A stretch of 8,731 nt of DNA from JBGPLH01 sp041486365 [NCBI: Thermodesulfobacteriota bacterium] (lineage in GTDB: Bacteria; JAUYMQ01): positions 1-8,731 of the forward strand of contig JBGPLH010000120.1 of assembly GCA_041486365.1 (NCBI GenBank), given 5' to 3'. Below, piece by piece: positions 6,897 to 8,731 of this stretch (within the stretch, counting starts at the first letter, position 1; each line of letters opens with the position of its first letter). Position numbers and translations under genes: made by a program. The notes below the pieces were generated by a model that was given only the letters and a program-made list of their open reading frames with translations, had not been told where the DNA came from and did not search any database.

Positions 6897-6940
6897 GGAC
6901 CTCGTCCCGCCCGGCTCCGGTTCGCCTCGCGCCCTGCCCC

Positions 6941-6964
6941 GCGGCCCGCGCTGCGGCCCGCGCT
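6941..6964. repeat. Perfect tandem 12-mer just upstream of the glyQ promoter
   Basis: GCGGCCCGCGCT is repeated exactly at 6941-6952 and 6953-6964, ending two bases before the -35 hexamer at 6967. This position is where UP elements or activators act, but the sequence is GC-rich, so an UP element is unlikely. It may be a protein site or merely a slippage product. Confidence 0.7.
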
Positions 6965-6966
6965 GC

Positions 6967-6996
6967 TTGACAGGAAGCCCCTGGCACGGCTAGTCT
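6967..6996 (+). promoter_or_regulatory. Sigma70-type promoter for glyQ-glyS
   Basis: A perfect TTGACA (6967-6972), an 18-base spacer and TAGTCT (6991-6996, 3 of 6 matches, keeping the key T1, A2 and T6) lie in the only non-coding stretch before glyQ. Transcription would start near 7003, leaving a leader of about 70 bases. In that leader I see no T-box or other known riboswitch. The position and the perfect -35 make this the best promoter in the window. Confidence 0.6.
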
Positions 6997-7072
6997 TTTC
7001 CGTCCATCCGGCCGGCGTCGGGCACCGTCAACATACCCGGTCGTCCCTGACACTCGCCCCAAAGGGCTCCCC

Positions 7073-7957
<885 letters not shown>

Positions 7958-7983
7958 GCGCCCCGAAGGGATCCCCGCGAACG

Positions 7984-8731
7984 ATGGGCAAAGATCTCCT
8001 GCTCGAGGTGGGCACAGAAGAGATTCCCGCGCGCTTGCTCGCGAAGGCGCTCGAGGACCTGCGCGGCCTGGTCAAGGATCGCATGCAGGCGGCCGGAGTC
8101 GCGCCCCGCACGACCCGAGTGGTCGGTACGCCGCGCCGCCTGGCGCTCCTCGGGGAGGAAATCCCGGAGACGCAGCCGGAGAAGCTCGAGACGCTTCTCG
8201 GCCCCTCCCGCAAGGTCGCCTTCGACGCGCAGGGAAGGCCGACGAAGGCCGCCGAGGGGTTCGCGCGAGGGCAGGGCGTTGAGCTCGCCGACCTCGTCGT
8301 CGAGGCCACGCCGAAGGGCGAATACGTCGCCGTGCGCCGGAGGACCGGAGGTGTCCCGACCACGCAGCTCCTTGCCCGGATCCTCCCCGAGGCGATCGAG
8401 GCGATCCCGTTCCCGAGGTCCATGCGCTGGGGAACCGGGGACCTGCGGTTCGTGCGACCGATCCACTGGATCGTGGCGCTCCTGGGCAGGGACGTGATCT
8501 CCTTCGAGCTCGGCGAGGTGAAGAGCGGCCGCGAGAGCCGGGGCCACAGGTTCCTCCATCCGGGGAGCGTGAAGATCGGCTCGCCCGGCGAGTACCTGGA
8601 GGCGATGGAGGCGCACGGCGTTATCGTGGATCCTGCCGATCGGCGGGCCCGGATCGAATCGGAGATCCACGCCTGGGCCTCCACGGTCGACGGGCTTCCG
8701 ATCCAGGATCCGGCGCTGCTGGACCACGTCA
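7984..8731 (+). CDS. glyS: Glycyl-tRNA synthetase beta subunit, 3' truncated
   Basis: GlyS is the tRNA-recognising partner of GlyQ. The first 249 residues are visible, of a protein usually about 690 long, and the frame runs uninterrupted off the window end. Family hallmarks are LLLEVGTEEIPA (5-16), VVGTPRRLAL, KAAEGFARGQG, MRWG (147-150), RFVRPIHWIVALLG (155-168) and SRGHRF (185-190). ATG 7984 is the canonical start just before LLLEVGTEEIP; AAGGG at 7966-7970 is a Shine-Dalgarno-like run at a rather long 13-base spacing. The 26-base gap to glyQ has no terminator, so both are expected in one transcript, giving matched subunit supply. Confidence 0.97.
   Translation, partial: MGKDLLLEVGTEEIPARLLAKALEDLRGLVKDRMQAAGVAPRTTRVVGTPRRLALLGEEIPETQPEKLETLLGPSRKVAFDAQGRPTKAAEGFARGQGVELADLVVEATPKGEYVAVRRRTGGVPTTQLLARILPEAIEAIPFPRSMRWGTGDLRFVRPIHWIVALLGRDVISFELGEVKSGRESRGHRFLHPGSVKIGSPGEYLEAMEAHGVIVDPADRRARIESEIHAWASTVDGLPIQDPALLDHV

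Noticed and set aside
6080-6970. Frame-shifted + strand ORF across recO
   Set aside because: It is Arg/Ala/Pro-rich, overlaps recO entirely in another frame, and ends in the tandem 12-mer.
7003-7072. T-box or other riboswitch before glyQ
   Set aside because: The leader is only about 70 bases, with no T-box core sequence or terminator hairpin with a T-run.

Overview
This is a very GC-rich, gene-dense bacterial window with every convincing gene on the + strand. Two-subunit glycyl-tRNA synthetase (glyQ-glyS) next to recO, a chemoreceptor with the tip variant [16 protein letters not shown], and large TPR envelope proteins together suggest a high-GC diderm such as a myxobacterial/deltaproteobacterial or Eisenbacteria-like lineage. 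This placement is a judgement from gene content and style; no marker in the window settles it.

Layout. (1) 1-2136: a methyl-accepting chemotaxis protein whose 5' end lies outside the window. (2) 2137-2427: a 291-base gap holding two ~84% identical 98-base direct repeats with a conserved small hairpin, and a weak candidate promoter. (3) 2428-4155: a membrane-anchored TPR/gluzincin metallopeptidase with an L7/L12-CTD-like N-terminal domain. (4) 4152-4235: a possible 27-residue ORF that overlaps both neighbours by ATGA. (5) 4232-6025: a polytopic GT-C-like (TMTC-like) putative glycosyltransferase with C-terminal TPRs. (6) 6026-6098: a short gap with a tandem 14-mer and a possible leaderless promoter. 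(7) 6099-6896: recO. (8) 6897-7072: a gap with a tandem 12-mer abutting a good sigma70-type promoter. (9) 7073-7957: glyQ. (10) 7984-8731: glyS, cut by the window end.

How it fits together. recO and glyQ-glyS are housekeeping genes for recombinational repair and for charging tRNA-Gly; glyQ and glyS are clearly co-transcribed. The peptidase and the GT-C protein look like one translationally coupled unit acting at the inner membrane and in the periplasm, and this pair is the least ordinary part of the window. The chemoreceptor is a separate upstream unit. I see no phage, IS, CRISPR, tRNA, rRNA or defence genes. The best leads are the peptidase/GT-C pair with its odd N-terminal domain and tiny coupled ORF, and the repeat pair just upstream of it.
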